Of a DNA stretch of 7,053 nt, positions 6,792 through 7,053 are shown one piece after another. Position numbers and translations under genes: made by a program. Position 1 is the stretch's first letter; every line of letters begins with the position of its first letter. Source of the DNA: Bacteroidales bacterium UBA1199 (lineage in GTDB: Bacteria; Bacteroidota; Bacteroidia; Bacteroidales; UBA932); the NCBI GenBank assembly GCA_002309795.1, contig DBXZ01000015.1, positions 9,731 through 16,783 on the forward strand. The letters run 5' to 3'. The notes beneath the pieces were generated by a model that did not search any database, was not told the DNA's origin, and was given only the letters and a program-made list of their open reading frames with translations.

Positions 6792-7053
6792 ATGCGAATC
6801 ATTATCCAAGAAACGTACGGGAAGATGTCCCAGTGGGCTGCGGCCTACATCGCAAAGCGCATCAACGCTTTCAAACCGACCAAAGAACGTCCCTTCGTTC
6901 TGGGCCTCCCCACCGGTTCCACTCCGATCGGCACTTACAAGGAGCTGATCCACCTCTACAAGACGGGCAGGGTCTCGTTCAAGAATGTCGTCACTTTCAA
7001 CATGGACGAATACGTGGGCATCCCGGAGAACCACCCCGAGAGCTACCACAGCT
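6792..7053 (+). CDS. nagB: Glucosamine-6-phosphate deaminase, N-terminal part (cut by window end)
   Basis: NagB converts glucosamine-6-phosphate to fructose-6-phosphate and ammonia, the last committed step of amino-sugar catabolism in the cytoplasm. Only the first 87 residues are in the window. They align without gaps with the start of E. coli NagB: RINAFKPT (23-30), the phosphate-binding LPTGSTP (39-45), the [16 protein letters not shown] block (61-76) with the catalytic Asp72, and the HPESYHS segment (81-87). The full protein is normally about 265 residues, so roughly two thirds is missing. The frame stays open to the window edge, with no sign of damage. The start lies 18 bases after recN, with no Shine-Dalgarno sequence and no clear TAnnTTTG element in the gap, so it is probably co-transcribed, though a promoter inside the end of recN cannot be excluded. 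Confidence 0.95.
   Translation, partial: MRIIIQETYGKMSQWAAAYIAKRINAFKPTKERPFVLGLPTGSTPIGTYKELIHLYKTGRVSFKNVVTFNMDEYVGIPENHPESYHS

Noticed and set aside
1..7053. A novel defence, mobile or CRISPR-like system
   Set aside because: Every gene belongs to a recognisable housekeeping or membrane family. No direct-repeat arrays, transposase, integrase or terminal inverted repeats were seen.

Overview
The window looks like chromosomal DNA from a member of the Bacteroidota, probably of the order Bacteroidales and perhaps a GC-rich family such as Rikenellaceae. The family-level guess is inference only. Four things point this way. A bamD-rpoZ-recN gene order is present. The omega subunit and BamD are of the Bacteroidota type. 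No convincing Shine-Dalgarno sequence precedes any start codon. Two matches to the Bacteroidota -7 promoter element TAnnTTTG lie directly upstream of priA and of trxB. Coding DNA is clearly GC-rich, with mostly G or C at third positions, which explains the very long antisense open frames that were dismissed as shadows.

All seven genes lie on the + strand and are packed tightly, with no gap over 35 bases. Positions 1-34 hold a candidate promoter. priA (replication-restart helicase) follows, and 16 bases later comes a gene for a Gate-domain ('nucleoside recognition') integral membrane protein. The 31-base gap after it holds a second candidate promoter, with a perfect dyad just upstream inside the end of the membrane gene. 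This promoter appears to drive trxB (thioredoxin reductase), bamD (outer-membrane assembly lipoprotein, overlapping trxB by 4 bases), rpoZ (omega, 2 bases after bamD), recN (DNA repair ATPase, 10 bases after rpoZ) and nagB (glucosamine-6-phosphate deaminase, 18 bases after recN, cut off by the window end).

These are mainly housekeeping functions: replication restart and double-strand break repair (PriA, RecN), transcription (omega), envelope biogenesis (BamD), thiol redox (TrxB) and amino-sugar catabolism (NagB). I see no mobile element, CRISPR array, RNA gene or defence system. The points most worth a second look are a PriA that seems to lack its winged-helix domain, the dyad at the trxB promoter, the absence of coaBC and its usual neighbour between rpoZ and recN, an internal duplication in the membrane protein, and an Asn-rich BamD tail that may double as the translation-initiation region of rpoZ.
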